Shown: positions 1-9,130, numbered from the stretch's first letter. The stretch: DNA of 64,000 nucleotides from Clostridiales bacterium (GCA_017545245.1 JAFWPB010000007.1:62001-126000), one strand, 5' to 3'. The notes: generated by a model from the sequence alone, not told the origin. Made by a program: numbers and translations.

Positions 1-898
1 ACAAGCCCATGCCGGTCGCTTTTTTCCGCACGGCGCCTGTATCGCCCGTGAAACCACGCTCAAAAATGAACGGCAGATCGCAGGATTTCACGCCGATTCC
101 ATTATCTGAAATGACCAGCTTGTCGGGACCTTTTGAAGCAAACTTCAGCTCCGGCTCCTCGGAAGAATACTTGATCGCATTGCTGACGATCTGACCGAGG
201 ATAAACCGGAGCGCGCGCCGATCAGCGAAAAGCACTTCCGACGTCAGGTCATTGATCACGGTAAAGTTCTTTTCGGAAAGGAGCGGGCGGTAATCCTCGA
301 CGACCTCGTCCACCGCGTCTTTCAGACAAAGCTTCTCAAGAAGGTAATCCTTCCGCTCGCCTTTGACGCGGGCATACTGGAGCATCTGCTCCACCGACTC
401 ACTGAGGTTGCTGCGGATGTACTCCATCTTATAGACCATCTCCGGATCCATGGAATCGCGGTTGTTATCGAGGATCATGGTCAGAAGCGCAATCGGCGTT
501 TTGGCCTCGTGCGCCCACTTCTCAACATACTCCTCGTAGTCCTCATTCTGAGCGATCAGCGTGCCCTTCTGCTGCTCATTCTTCTCAAGAAGCTCCAGCA
601 GGACTTTCAATCGTGCCTTCGTGCCGCCCTTATGCCGGTTCAGAAAAATCTGTGCCTGGCTCGCGTCAGAATTCTGGAGATAATCGGAAAACGCCTTTGC
701 GATCCGGCGTTCGCGCGCCCACAGATAGGCGCACACCGCGGCAAAAGAAAAGATCGTAAAAAGAATCAGCGACAAGGAAAGAATGCCGATCGCACGGGCG
801 TCCACCACCCAGAGCGTGCCGACAAAAAAGGCATCGCACAGGAGCATAAACAACAGCCAGACAGCATGTTCACGAAGGATACCGGTAAACTTTTTCAT
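1..898 (-). CDS. Sensor histidine kinase, BceS-like (3' end cut by the window)
   Basis: Membrane histidine kinase whose C-terminus runs off the window. Translated on the minus strand it begins MKKFTGILREH, has two hydrophobic helices (about residues 12-32 and 38-60) with almost no extracellular loop, then a dimerisation region with the phospho-acceptor in KWAHEAKTP (His130). The ATPase domain shows DNGIGV and GMGL, the latter at the window edge. The minimal sensor is typical of intramembrane-sensing BceS-type kinases, which sense through the partner ABC permease. Its ATG overlaps the response-regulator stop by 4 nt (ATGA), so the two are translationally coupled. Family and partnership are known biology; the peptide substrate is unknown. 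Confidence 0.93.
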   Translation of the reverse strand, partial: MKKFTGILREHAVWLLFMLLCDAFFVGTLWVVDARAIGILSLSLILFTIFSFAAVCAYLWARERRIAKAFSDYLQNSDASQAQIFLNRHKGGTKARLKVLLELLEKNEQQKGTLIAQNEDYEEYVEKWAHEAKTPIALLTMILDNNRDSMDPEMVYKMEYIRSNLSESVEQMLQYARVKGERKDYLLEKLCLKDAVDEVVEDYRPLLSEKNFTVINDLTSEVLFADRRALRFILGQIVSNAIKYSSEEPELKFASKGPDKLVISDNGIGVKSCDLPFIFERGFTGDTGAVRKKATGMGL

Positions 899-1575
899 GT
901 GGTCTCCTCCGAAGGCATCAGCCGGTAGCCGACACCGCGCTCGGGCACGATGGAAAGCTTCATGGAAAGGCTGCTCATCGTCTTCTTCAGCCTCGTCAGG
1001 TTGACCTGAAGCGCGTTCTCATCGATAAACTCGCTCGTTCCCCAGACCGCTTCGCAGATGGTTTCTTTCGTCACCACATTGCCCATGTCCAGCATCAAGG
1101 TCTCGAGGATCTTGCCCTGATTCTTCGGCAAAAGCACTGACCGGTTGTCGATATAGAGTGTATACGTGCCGCGGTCGAGAAGGAATCCCGGACCCTCGAG
1201 CATGTTGCTTCTTCCTTCGTAGCGTTTGAGGACATTCGCGATCCTCGCCAGAAGGCGCTCTTTGCGATAAGGTTTCGTGATGAATTCATCCGCGCCGAGT
1301 TCCAACGCAAGAAGCTCATCACGCAGCTGATCCCGGGAGGTCAGAACGACCACCGGGACCGCGCTTTTATTCTTCACTTCACGGCAGATCTGAAAGCCGC
1401 TTTTTTCCGGGAGATTGATGTCCAGAAGCAGAAGGTCCGGAAGTTCTTCGAGAACTCTTTCCGTCACGCAGGTAAAATCGGAGAGGACGGATACACTATA
1501 CCCTTCCTTTTCGAGCATGGTGCGAAGCTCCTGTGCCACCATCTCTTCATCTTCGACTACCGCGATACGCTTCAT
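895..1575 (-). CDS. OmpR-family response regulator, BceR-like
   Basis: Two-component response regulator of about 226 residues. The receiver domain starts MKRIAVVEDEE (acidic pocket) and has the phospho-acceptor Asp52 in LLLLDINLP, followed by the conserved VLTSRD and the KPY lysine. A winged-helix domain of the OmpR class fills the C-terminus. The ATG at 1575 is preferred because AAAGGAAG lies just upstream; a longer reading frame reaches 1626 but lacks a better site. It sits between the BceB-like permease and the kinase in one operon and should activate that operon when the transporter meets its peptide. Confidence 0.93.
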   Translation of the reverse strand: MKRIAVVEDEEMVAQELRTMLEKEGYSVSVLSDFTCVTERVLEELPDLLLLDINLPEKSGFQICREVKNKSAVPVVVLTSRDQLRDELLALELGADEFITKPYRKERLLARIANVLKRYEGRSNMLEGPGFLLDRGTYTLYIDNRSVLLPKNQGKILETLMLDMGNVVTKETICEAVWGTSEFIDENALQVNLTRLKKTMSSLSMKLSIVPERGVGYRLMPSEETT

Positions 1576-1652
1576 GAACAGGTCTTCCTTTCCGTCTCCC
1601 CGCATCCCGCATTCTTCCCGCAGCAAGCCCTTGGGGAAGTGCTTTTGGATCG

Positions 1653-3704
1653 TTACTCTTCTCTTTCCGGAGTCATCAGGGTCTCCAGGAATCTCGAGCT
1701 CGAACGCTTAACGAGGAACATATACACATATTCTATCAGACCGAACAGGACAATCACAATCAGGACCACAGGAATCATTTGCGACATGCTGACTTTTGTC
1801 CGGCTCGAGAGGATCGCGTTAAAGAGTGCACGTGTGGCGAAGTATGCACTTGCGCAGGCTACGGCGATCGGAATGCCGAAATACCAGTTGATCTGCTTCT
1901 TCGAGCTCTTGTACAGCGTCTTGTGGTCTGCACCGAGCTTCACCAGTGTACGGTAACGGCGGGAAGAACGCTTCTGTCCCATGAGGAACTGTACCGCGAG
2001 GATCGTGTTGGCAACGACGAGAAAGATCATGGCCAGATAAAGTGTCACGTAGCTGGCTGCAACGAGGTAAAACAACTGACGGCCCATGTTCTGCAGGTAG
2101 CTTTCGTACTCGATCGGATAGGTATTCAGTTTCTCATTGATCTCAGTATAAACCTTGACCTGATCGTCTTTCTTATATCTGGTTCTGTCAAGGATACCGT
2201 TAAGATACGTTTCTTCTTTTCCGTCTACAAACTTGTCGAAATCCGCATCCGGAACGATGAGCGCACCGGAAAGGGTGATGTATCGGTCGGTCACGATCGG
2301 CGCGTGCTGCACCTCGCCCGCCATGATATAGTCCTTATCCACCAGTTTGACATGTGGTCTTCTGGAAAGGATCTCATTGTCCTGCTCGTCGTTCCCGGCA
2401 TAATCCTGGCTTCGATAAAGTCCGAGCTCACCCTTCTGCAGTACATAAGGTTCGTATCCCATGGCTTCGATGAGCCTGCAGTAATCCGAGTAGCGGATCA
2501 TGAACGGGAACCCGTCGATGCCGGCTCCCCTATAACGCGGATCCATCATTTCATATTCTTCCCTATATATGCGGTTGAATTCGTCTCCGTCAAAAGCACT
2601 GTCGAAGTTTTCGTGTCCGGCAATATACGGGTGACCGAGTTTCAATGTGTCAAGGAAGGCAAATTTGTCTTCGATGCCGGCATCTTTGACATAGAACATC
2701 TGATCCTTCTGTTCGTTGAGGTCTGCAAATGTATAGTCGACGCGCTTCTGATCGTACATGTTATACGACGTGAATGTGCCGAATCCGGAAGCTAGGCAGG
2801 CTACGGCCACCAGGATGAGAAGCGAGCAGATCGCCAATGTGCCGGACTTGAAAATGACGGTATCTTCTACCTGACGAAAGTTAAAGACATGAAGTTTTTT
2901 ACTGCTGCCGATTCGTGCGATCCGGTCAATGATGACACGAAGTCCACGGAACAGAAGGATCGTTCCAATCAAACCGAGAAGCACTGTTTTACCAAGCGAA
3001 TTTACGTTTTCCCATGCATCGCCGTGGATACCGGAATAATAGGCACAGCACAGGATGACGGTTCCCATAACGAGGAAGATCACGTGCAGGATCGAGTTCT
3101 TTTTCATACGAACATTATCCGGCGCATCCTGCAGAAGCGTGCCGACTTCTTTCATACTCAGCTTGATGGCGTGGATGATGAAAGCTAGAAGTTTAACGCC
3201 CAGGAATCCCAGTGTGGTGTACCCGACCGCTTCGAGGTTGAAGGTGATCTGGTGTCCAAGGAAGCCAATGCCCACCATCTTTACGGTGAGAAGGCTGATC
3301 AGTTCGGTGAGAAGCACCGATACCGGAAGGCCGATGAGAAGGGCGAGAACGCTGCTGCTGATGTCTTCGAGAAGGAGCATGCCCAGAAGTTTCATTCTCT
3401 TCATGCCCATCATGATGTAGACACCGAACTCGTGACTTCGCCGCTCGATCTGGTATTTACTCGCGAAGTAGATCAAGGCGAATATGATAAAAAGTGTGAA
3501 GCCGTAAAGCACTACGATCATGGCGAAAAGCTTTTTGATCGCGTCACTCTCCAGCGTCTGCAGATAGCGCATGACGTCCTGGCTCGAAAGTGAAAGCACG
3601 ACGTAAAATGCAATGATCGACAGGATCAGGGAGCCCATGAAAAGTGCATTCTCTTTGTGGCTCCGAATACTGTTTCGGAAGACAAGTTTAAAGAACATTT
3701 GCAC
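1653..3704 (-). CDS. ABC transporter permease, BceB/FtsX family
   Basis: Permease of 683 residues, usual for BceB-type antimicrobial-peptide resistance transporters. The N-terminal FtsX-like block (QIERRSHEFGVYIMMGMKRMKLLGMLLLED) is typical. A run of hydrophobic helices is followed by a large extracellular domain at roughly residues 310-520, and the last helices lie at 540-670. The start overlaps the end of the ATPase gene by 17 nt. The extracellular domain is where such permeases recognise bacitracin- or lantibiotic-like peptides and signal to the kinase. Which drug is handled cannot be read from sequence. Confidence 0.93.
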   Translation of the reverse strand: MQMFFKLVFRNSIRSHKENALFMGSLILSIIAFYVVLSLSSQDVMRYLQTLESDAIKKLFAMIVVLYGFTLFIIFALIYFASKYQIERRSHEFGVYIMMGMKRMKLLGMLLLEDISSSVLALLIGLPVSVLLTELISLLTVKMVGIGFLGHQITFNLEAVGYTTLGFLGVKLLAFIIHAIKLSMKEVGTLLQDAPDNVRMKKNSILHVIFLVMGTVILCCAYYSGIHGDAWENVNSLGKTVLLGLIGTILLFRGLRVIIDRIARIGSSKKLHVFNFRQVEDTVIFKSGTLAICSLLILVAVACLASGFGTFTSYNMYDQKRVDYTFADLNEQKDQMFYVKDAGIEDKFAFLDTLKLGHPYIAGHENFDSAFDGDEFNRIYREEYEMMDPRYRGAGIDGFPFMIRYSDYCRLIEAMGYEPYVLQKGELGLYRSQDYAGNDEQDNEILSRRPHVKLVDKDYIMAGEVQHAPIVTDRYITLSGALIVPDADFDKFVDGKEETYLNGILDRTRYKKDDQVKVYTEINEKLNTYPIEYESYLQNMGRQLFYLVAASYVTLYLAMIFLVVANTILAVQFLMGQKRSSRRYRTLVKLGADHKTLYKSSKKQINWYFGIPIAVACASAYFATRALFNAILSSRTKVSMSQMIPVVLIVIVLFGLIEYVYMFLVKRSSSRFLETLMTPEREE

Positions 3705-4452
3705 TTCCTCCTCCCAGCTGAGCCAGTACTTTCAAGATACTCTCGTAGAAATCCTGGCGGCTCTCTCCGTCGTCTTTTCTGATCTCGTGGAAAAGCTTTC
3801 CGTCCTGGATGAACATGATCCGGTTGCAGAAACTTGCGGCATTGGAATCGTGAGTAACCATGAGGATCGTCGCACCATCCTCCTTGTTCAGGCCTTCAAG
3901 TTTCGTCATCAGTGCTTTTGCATTCTTAGAATCAAGAGCACCCGTCGGCTCATCGCAAAGGATCAGGCCCGGATTCAGGATCAGAGCACGGGCTGCCGCG
4001 ATACGCTGCTTCTCGCCACCCGACATCTGGGACGGGAACTTATTCAGGATCTCGTTGATCTCCAGATAGGAAGTCAACTTATTCAGACGCTCATCATCGA
4101 CCTTGGCTCCATGCAGGGAAACCGGAAGCAGGATGTTCTCCTTGCCTGTCAGATTATCGATGAGCTCAAAGTTCTGGAACAGATATCCCATCTGCTGGCC
4201 TCTGTATTTTGCCAGCGCCGAGCCGGAGAGTTTGTTGATTGCTGTCCCCTCCATCTCGATCGTACCCGCTGACGGCGAGATCACCGCTGCGATACAGTTC
4301 AGGAGTGTGGACTTACCGGAACCAGATGCACCCATGATGCCCAGGAACTCACCCGGCATAACTTCAAACGAGATACCATCAATTGCTTTCGTCTGGCTCT
4401 CGCCCTTTCCATAGTATTTCTTCAACGACTCAATCTTTAAAACGGGTTGCAT
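3688..4452 (-). CDS. ABC transporter ATP-binding protein, BceA-like
   Basis: ATPase of 254 residues with Walker A GASGSGKST (41-49), a Q-loop in YLFQNFELI, signature MSGGEKQR and Walker B LILCDEPTGALD followed by the switch histidine in VTHD. This is the MacB/LolD/BceA class that energises FtsX-type permeases. It is the first gene of a four-gene minus-strand operon (ATPase, permease, regulator, kinase). The ATG is preceded by AAGGGAGG. Confidence 0.95.
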   Translation of the reverse strand: MQPVLKIESLKKYYGKGESQTKAIDGISFEVMPGEFLGIMGASGSGKSTLLNCIAAVISPSAGTIEMEGTAINKLSGSALAKYRGQQMGYLFQNFELIDNLTGKENILLPVSLHGAKVDDERLNKLTSYLEINEILNKFPSQMSGGEKQRIAAARALILNPGLILCDEPTGALDSKNAKALMTKLEGLNKEDGATILMVTHDSNAASFCNRIMFIQDGKLFHEIRKDDGESRQDFYESILKVLAQLGGGSANVL

Positions 4453-4535
4453 AACAGAACCTCCCTTTCTTTCTTGAGTACATCGTAAAACAAGGGAGGC
4501 GGAAATACCACTTACATCGCGTGTAAGGAAACATC

Positions 4536-4665
4536 GTGAATTGCATTTCTCGTCGCTGGGTCCTCGGCGTGCTGCGCACGCCTGCGGAAACGCGCATTGG
4601 CTTTTCTATTTTCCTACGTGCAGGGAAGCGGCATTCCCCTCCTGCGGAAACGCTCCTCAAAATGC
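4536..4665 (+). repeat. Dispersed hairpin repeat, copy 1 (plus a partial second copy)
   Basis: The segment begins GTGAATTGCATTT then CGTCGCTGGGTCCTCGGCG and contains the 7-bp stem GGCGTGC/GCACGCC with a TGC loop. The same element occurs on the opposite strand at 8401-8470 and 10007-10073. From about 4609 a second, degraded copy of its tail appears (CCTGCGGAAACGCTCCTC). Loop and stem bases vary between copies while pairing is kept. No convincing gene lies between 4453 and 4700. Confidence 0.65.
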
Positions 4666-4700
4666 AAGTTTGCGATGGATGGAAATATCTAGACGGAAGA

Positions 4701-5309
4701 CTATATTGTCTGGAAAAACATGACAAAGCGGCTGGTTCCGTCTTCATATTCATTGATATAGTATTTCCTTGGGCAACCGAGAGAATAGGATCCGTATTTT
4801 CTTGAAACTTCATCCTCACTGATAATCGGAAGAAGATCATTTCTTACCTTGTATTGTTTCACTTTCACGCCCCTGATATCTTTGGTTTCCTCCGGAGCAG
4901 ACCCGTGTGCCTGTAAGATGGCTGTTTCACATCCTTCCGGCAAAACACTACACATATCTTCGATGCTTCTGTAAGCAAATGTCTCAACCATATATGCAGG
5001 ATCACGATTACCGCGATTGGAATACAATTCGAAACAGTGCTTTGCCTCGGGAAGAAACATATAGTAACTCCATCGCGTTTTATCTTCGGCAGAAAGACTT
5101 GTCTGTGCATACCATCTCGTCTCCGATTTAATGAAATGACCAGCGCAGCTGTACATGCAGAAACCGACGAATAAAAGGAGGCAGACGCCCATCGCCGCCA
5201 ACCATTGTAAGCAGCCTTTTTTCATATCGTACTCTTTGTCCCGTCTTGCATGTCCTATTTCCAGAACAAGAATGATGGCAAGCAATCCAACTCCAAAAAT
5301 CAAAATCAT
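4701..5309 (-). CDS. Membrane-anchored protein, local paralog family member 1
   Basis: Protein of 202 residues, family not recognised. A first hydrophobic helix (FGVGLLAIILVLEIGH) is followed by a charged KEYDMKKG segment, a second helix (about 33-52) and an extracytoplasmic domain of about 150 residues. Features shared with the neighbours at 5361-5933 and 8491-9078 are LPEAKHCFE, a YMVET.AYRSIEDMCSVLPEG block, GVKVKQY and a C-terminal YYINEYEDGT.RFV. A GGAAGGAG ribosome site precedes the ATG. Function unknown; probably a surface or secreted-domain protein. Confidence 0.75.
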   Translation of the reverse strand: MILIFGVGLLAIILVLEIGHARRDKEYDMKKGCLQWLAAMGVCLLLFVGFCMYSCAGHFIKSETRWYAQTSLSAEDKTRWSYYMFLPEAKHCFELYSNRGNRDPAYMVETFAYRSIEDMCSVLPEGCETAILQAHGSAPEETKDIRGVKVKQYKVRNDLLPIISEDEVSRKYGSYSLGCPRKYYINEYEDGTSRFVMFFQTI

Positions 5310-5360
5310 ACTACAAATACTCCTTCCATCGTATTTCGTCTTTCAGACTTACTGGCTCAA

Positions 5361-5933
5361 TCAACCTGCTTTGAAGACACCTATGAACCGAAAGGTTCCG
5401 TATACGTATTCATTAACGTAAAAATAAAAATTATAATTCTCCTCTTTTTCATCCAGGCTTTTGAGTGGAAGCAGTTCACTATTTACCTTATATTGTTTGA
5501 CCTTTTTACCGCGGAAATCTTCTGATTCACTCGGGCTGGAATCGAGGGCCTCTAAGATGGCTTTTTCATATCCTTTCGGCAGAGCGCCACACAGACTTTC
5601 GATACTTCTGTAAGCATCTGTCACAAGTATATAATCAGGATTGTTTCCCATGCCAAAAGAATGGCATTCAAAGCAATCCTCCGCACCAGGAACCAGGATT
5701 TTCGGGTCAAAACCTGAGGTCTCTTCAGTAGCTTTAACATACTGAGTTTGCCACATATCATGTCCCTTCGACAGTTCCTCCAAGTTCATAAAAACAGTGA
5801 CAAAAAAACCGATGAATAACAGCAAACACATTCCAACAATCAATAATACTCGTTTCATATCGTACTCTTTTATCATCAAAACAAGAATGATGGCAAGCAA
5901 TCCAACTCCAAAAACCGCCAAAAACATATTCAT
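5361..5933 (-). CDS. Membrane-anchored protein, local paralog family member 2
   Basis: Paralog of the gene at 4701-5309 (190 residues) with the same plan: N-terminal FGVGLLAIILVL helix, KEYDMK, a second helix, then the extracytoplasmic domain with LVPGAEDCFECHSFG, AYRSIESLCGALPKG, GKKVKQYKV and YVNEY.YGTFRF. It is upstream of member 1 on the same strand with about 50 nt between, so probably co-transcribed. The start could be the ATG at 5933 or the one at 5927; GAAAGAAGG fits either. Its upstream DNA is duplicated ahead of member 4 at 9442-9555. Function unknown. Confidence 0.75.
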   Translation of the reverse strand: MNMFLAVFGVGLLAIILVLMIKEYDMKRVLLIVGMCLLLFIGFFVTVFMNLEELSKGHDMWQTQYVKATEETSGFDPKILVPGAEDCFECHSFGMGNNPDYILVTDAYRSIESLCGALPKGYEKAILEALDSSPSESEDFRGKKVKQYKVNSELLPLKSLDEKEENYNFYFYVNEYVYGTFRFIGVFKAG

Positions 5934-5973
5934 CCTTCTTTCTTATTCTCCGATGTTTTCCTAAGGCTTACTG

Positions 5974-6086
5974 TATCTGATACGATAATAACATGGTCGA
6001 TATTGAATTGCAATCATTTTTTATCGATAAACGATATATTTTTATTATTTCATAATATGTGCTAATTGTTTTAGGGGCAAAAGAAT
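5974..6086. promoter_or_regulatory. Duplicated upstream segment with an ATCGAT inverted repeat
   Basis: About 110 bp between the divergent paralog 2 and padR genes that is nearly identical to 9442-9555. It is very AT-rich and holds the inverted repeat TATCG-ATAAA-CGATA at 6022-6036. The position suggests the control region of the leftward paralog gene; a regulator for it is not known. Confidence 0.6.
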
Positions 6087-6099
6087 TCTAAATATGTGC

Positions 6100-6128
6100 T
6101 TGATTTTTCTTTCAAATGTCGTTATTAT
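6100..6128 (+). promoter_or_regulatory. padR promoter
   Basis: TTGATT at 6100-6105 and TATTAT at 6123-6128 are separated by 17 bp, a good sigma-A-like match placed 41 nt before the padR start. Confidence 0.6.
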
Positions 6129-6152
6129 ATCAAACAGATATATCAAACTGAT
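6127..6152 (+). promoter_or_regulatory. Tandem 13-bp operator-like repeat before padR
   Basis: Two adjacent 13-bp units, ATATCAAACAGAT and ATATCAAACTGAT, differ at one base and overlap the -10 region and likely transcription start. The placement is what one expects of an autoregulatory PadR operator. Binding is inferred. Confidence 0.55.
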
Positions 6153-6168
6153 ACATAAGGAGATTAAT

Positions 6169-6723
6169 ATGGCACGGGAAAGAAAAATCGACATGGTAAT
6201 TCTGGGACTTCTCAGTCATGAGGATTTATCCGGATACGATATAAAAAAGCGAATTGACGGAGCTATCAGTTTCTTCTGGAAGGGAAGTTTCGGAAATATA
6301 TATCCGGCTCTGAAGGATATGGAAAGTGGCACGCTGATCACAAAGAGTGATACTTCAGTAGGTGGGCGCGAAAAAATCACTTATCATATTACAAAGGCTG
6401 GGAAAGAAGCGCTCAAAAAATGGCTGCAGGAAGAACAGGTCAGTAATGAGTTGAAGTATGAAACACTGTTGAAGCTGTTCTTTGGCGGTGCGGATAGTAA
6501 GTCGGTTTCTATACGCAATATTGAGATCTTTGAAGAACAGATAAAAGCAGATTTGATATTACTGAAATCTTATTGTGATACCTTAGAAAAACTTATGGAT
6601 GATGAAGATCATGTGTATTATTATCTGACGGCATCTTTTGGAGTCGATACTTATGAGGCATATCTGAAATGGTGTGACAAAGCGAAGAAAATGCTGAACA
6701 GCAAGGAGGCCGGAGGCGTATGA
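6169..6723 (+). CDS. PadR family transcriptional regulator
   Basis: Regulator of 184 residues. The N-terminal winged helix (MVILGLLSHEDLSGYDIKKRI, then GNIYPALKDMESGTLI and REKITYHITKAGKEAL) is diagnostic of PadR. The C-terminal helical dimerisation domain ends in a YEAYLKWCDKAKKML helix. The ATG follows AAGGAGATTAAT; an in-frame extension upstream (to 6094) has no such site. It is first in an operon with the membrane ferredoxin gene (4-nt ATGA overlap) and the hydrolase. It probably represses its own operon; the effector is unknown. Confidence 0.93.
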   Translation: MARERKIDMVILGLLSHEDLSGYDIKKRIDGAISFFWKGSFGNIYPALKDMESGTLITKSDTSVGGREKITYHITKAGKEALKKWLQEEQVSNELKYETLLKLFFGGADSKSVSIRNIEIFEEQIKADLILLKSYCDTLEKLMDDEDHVYYYLTASFGVDTYEAYLKWCDKAKKMLNSKEAGGV

Positions 6724-7448
6724 GGCAGAGAGTAAGAAAAACACTATTGGTGATCTCTTTTTTGCTGTTTCCGATCACAATCTGGTATTTTTCTCCATAC
6801 CTTATTATCCAGGCGGCTTCCGAACATATCATGAATGGAAGCTTTATTGTGTTTGTCGCAATGCTTGTTCTTTCCATGTTTTTCGGCAGGGCCTGGTGCG
6901 GGTATCTTTGTCCGGCAGGAGGGCTTCAGGAGTGCCTTTTTGCGTGCAATCCGAAACCTGCAAAACAAGGATGGCGAAACAGGATAAAGTATGTGATCTG
7001 GATCATCTGGATAATTGCAATAATCGTAACATTCGTCCTTGGGAAAAATAATGTGACGATCGATCCGTTTTACATGACTGACCACGGGATTTCTGTGTCA
7101 AGCATATACAATTATGTGATTTATTATGGGGTCATACTGATCCTTGTGTTGCCGGCTTTGATCCATGGCCGAAGAGCTTCATGCCATTATATTTGCTGGA
7201 TGGCTCCGTTTATGGTTATCGGAAGTACATTAGGGCGATGGCTCCATCTTCCGCAGCTGCATGTTGAAGCTGATAAGGATGCATGCATTTCCTGTGGACA
7301 ATGTAATAAGTCTTGCCCTATGGGATTAGATGTAAGATCAATGACTTCGGAAGGGAAAAATAGGAAATGCACCGAATGCATTCAGTGTGGAGCCTGTATT
7401 GATGCCTGTCCGAAAGCTGTTTTAAAATACAGGCTTCGATGGAGGTAG
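6720..7448 (+). CDS. Membrane-bound 4Fe-4S ferredoxin-type protein (NapH/NosR-like)
   Basis: Protein of 242 residues with about four or five transmembrane helices and, near residues 60-66, WCGYLCPAGGLQE, the cytoplasmic CxxxCP motif of NapH/NosR/RdxA-like proteins; a second CHYICWM motif follows. The C-terminus carries two ferredoxin-type clusters, CISCGQCNKSCPMG and CTECIQCGACIDACP. Such proteins pass electrons between membrane and soluble carriers. No dedicated reductase or oxidase is adjacent, so the partner is unknown. Coupled to padR by a 4-nt overlap. Confidence 0.88.
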   Translation: MRQRVRKTLLVISFLLFPITIWYFSPYLIIQAASEHIMNGSFIVFVAMLVLSMFFGRAWCGYLCPAGGLQECLFACNPKPAKQGWRNRIKYVIWIIWIIAIIVTFVLGKNNVTIDPFYMTDHGISVSSIYNYVIYYGVILILVLPALIHGRRASCHYICWMAPFMVIGSTLGRWLHLPQLHVEADKDACISCGQCNKSCPMGLDVRSMTSEGKNRKCTECIQCGACIDACPKAVLKYRLRWR

Positions 7449-7491
7449 ATATTTCCGGACGGGCAGGATAACAAAACTGCCGGGACGATTT

Positions 7492-8334
7492 ATGGATTTG
7501 ATCAGGATGATATGGTCAAGGACAATGGATATAAGGAAGAAAAAAGTGAATATCGCATATATCGTGCTGAAAATATTGATGTTTGTATTGATCGCATTCT
7601 TCGCTACGGATGCGATCATGCAGTTCATTTCCTATTCATTTTATAAAGGAGACAGACAGCTGAAGGATGTCACTTATGAGCCCGTAGAAATCCAGATTAA
7701 TGAGTCGCTATACGGATACGGGTATAATATGGATGTGGAAGAAGATAAGGTGATCCTCTTTTTTGGCGGTTCCATGTATATTGCGTATAATACCGTAGGA
7801 ATGTACGGAGGGAGATTTGATTGTCCTTTTCTCTCAGTAGATTATTACGGGACTCAAAAAAGCAAGGGGAAAATGAACTTGAGAACAATGCAGCAGTCGG
7901 CTGAAGAATTGTACGATTATGCTGTGCAAAATTATCCGGGTAGAGATATCTATATTTTCGGTCATAGTTATGGATGCGGAATGGCCGCTTATCTGTCAAG
8001 TGTCAGGGAGTGTAAGCATCTTGTACTGGCATCCGGATATCGCACGAGTGCCGATATGTATAACAGGATCATCCCGATATTTTGGGGACCGTTTCAGGTT
8101 TTTATAAAAAACAACATCAGAGTTGACCGATACGCAAAGAATACGACCTGTCCTGTTACGGTTATAGGTTCAGACTCGGATACTACGCTTGATGCAAATA
8201 TGCAGCAGAAACTGGCAGATTGTTATAAGGAAGCCGAATGTAAGATTTTTCATGGAATCAAGCATGAGGATTATTTCATCACGGATGAGGTGATTCAGTT
8301 TGTTATTGAAAAAGTGATTGAACAGAAGGCGTAA
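7492..8334 (+). CDS. Membrane-anchored alpha/beta hydrolase
   Basis: Protein of 280 residues with an N-terminal helix (about 23-45) and an alpha/beta-hydrolase fold. The nucleophile elbow is IFGHSYGCG; a late Asp lies in VIGSDSDTTLD and the candidate catalytic His in HGIKHEDYF. The N-terminal anchor predicts an extracytoplasmic enzyme. The start is ambiguous: ATGs at 7492, 7507 and 7525 are all possible and none has a strong ribosome site. Third gene of the padR operon; substrate unknown. Confidence 0.85.
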   Translation: MDLIRMIWSRTMDIRKKKVNIAYIVLKILMFVLIAFFATDAIMQFISYSFYKGDRQLKDVTYEPVEIQINESLYGYGYNMDVEEDKVILFFGGSMYIAYNTVGMYGGRFDCPFLSVDYYGTQKSKGKMNLRTMQQSAEELYDYAVQNYPGRDIYIFGHSYGCGMAAYLSSVRECKHLVLASGYRTSADMYNRIIPIFWGPFQVFIKNNIRVDRYAKNTTCPVTVIGSDSDTTLDANMQQKLADCYKEAECKIFHGIKHEDYFITDEVIQFVIEKVIEQKA

Positions 8335-8400
8335 TTTAGAAATGATTATTCGAAAATGACACCAATATGTTCTTGCTAAAACGCTTCCAAGCAGATCTCT

Positions 8401-8470
8401 CACGTATCGTTTCAAAAATCATGAGGAGCGTTTACGCAGACGCGTAGCGCCGAGTACCTAGCGACGGAAA
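8401..8470 (-). repeat. Dispersed hairpin repeat, copy 2
   Basis: Second copy of the element at 4536, on the minus strand. It shares about 65 bp with copy 3 at 10007-10073, from CACGTATCGTTTCAAAAATC to GCGACG. The stem is GGCGC-TAC-GCGTC with one G.T pair. It lies just downstream of the minus-strand gene at 8491. Confidence 0.7.
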
Positions 8471-8490
8471 TGCAATTCACAAAGCGCACA

Positions 8491-9078
8491 CTAAAGTATC
8501 TCAAAGGATGCCACAAATCGGTACGTTCCATCTTCGTATTCGTTGATGTAGTATTCTCTCTTGGAATCAAAAGAAGAAAAACTGTATTGCTCCTCCATTT
8601 CATTCACATCGATAAGTGGAAGCAGATCATTATCTATCGTATATTGTTTGACTTTGACTCCGCGTATATCTTTTTCTTTCTCCGGGCTGGAATTGAGGGC
8701 TGATGAAATAGCTTTTTCACATTCATCCGGCAAAGCACTACACATATCTTCGACACTGTTGTAGGCATATGTCTCAACCATATGCGTACGATGGTAACTC
8801 CGATGGGAATAGTATTCAAAGCAGTTCACCGCTTCAGGAAGCAGAATGTCACTGCTCCATCGTTCTTTATCTTCAACAGTTTGGGTTGTACACGGATACC
8901 ACTTCTTGTCCGCTTCTATGAATTGGGACACTGTGTAAAACATATAACCGACTCCTAACAATACAAAAATACCAATACCCAGGAAGATATACAGGCATCC
9001 CTTATGCGTGTCGCGCTCTCTATCTCCACATGCCAAGATCATGAGAACAATGAATATCAATCCAATGATCGCAATCAT
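8491..9078 (-). CDS. Membrane-anchored protein, local paralog family member 3
   Basis: Protein of 195 residues, same family as members 1 and 2: short N-terminal helix (MIAIIGLIFIVLMILACG), charged linker, second helix, then an extracytoplasmic domain with LPEAVNCFEYYSH, HMVETYAYNSVEDMCSALPDE, GVKVKQYTI and YYINEYEDGTYRFV. Closest in sequence to member 1. It lies on the far side of the padR operon from members 1 and 2, in a duplicated block. Function unknown. Confidence 0.75.
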   Translation of the reverse strand: MIAIIGLIFIVLMILACGDRERDTHKGCLYIFLGIGIFVLLGVGYMFYTVSQFIEADKKWYPCTTQTVEDKERWSSDILLPEAVNCFEYYSHRSYHRTHMVETYAYNSVEDMCSALPDECEKAISSALNSSPEKEKDIRGVKVKQYTIDNDLLPLIDVNEMEEQYSFSSFDSKREYYINEYEDGTYRFVASFEIL

Positions 9079-9130
9079 GCTGCTCCTCCTTTCATCATCT
9101 CCCGTCTTTCAAGCTTACTGCCTCAATCAA

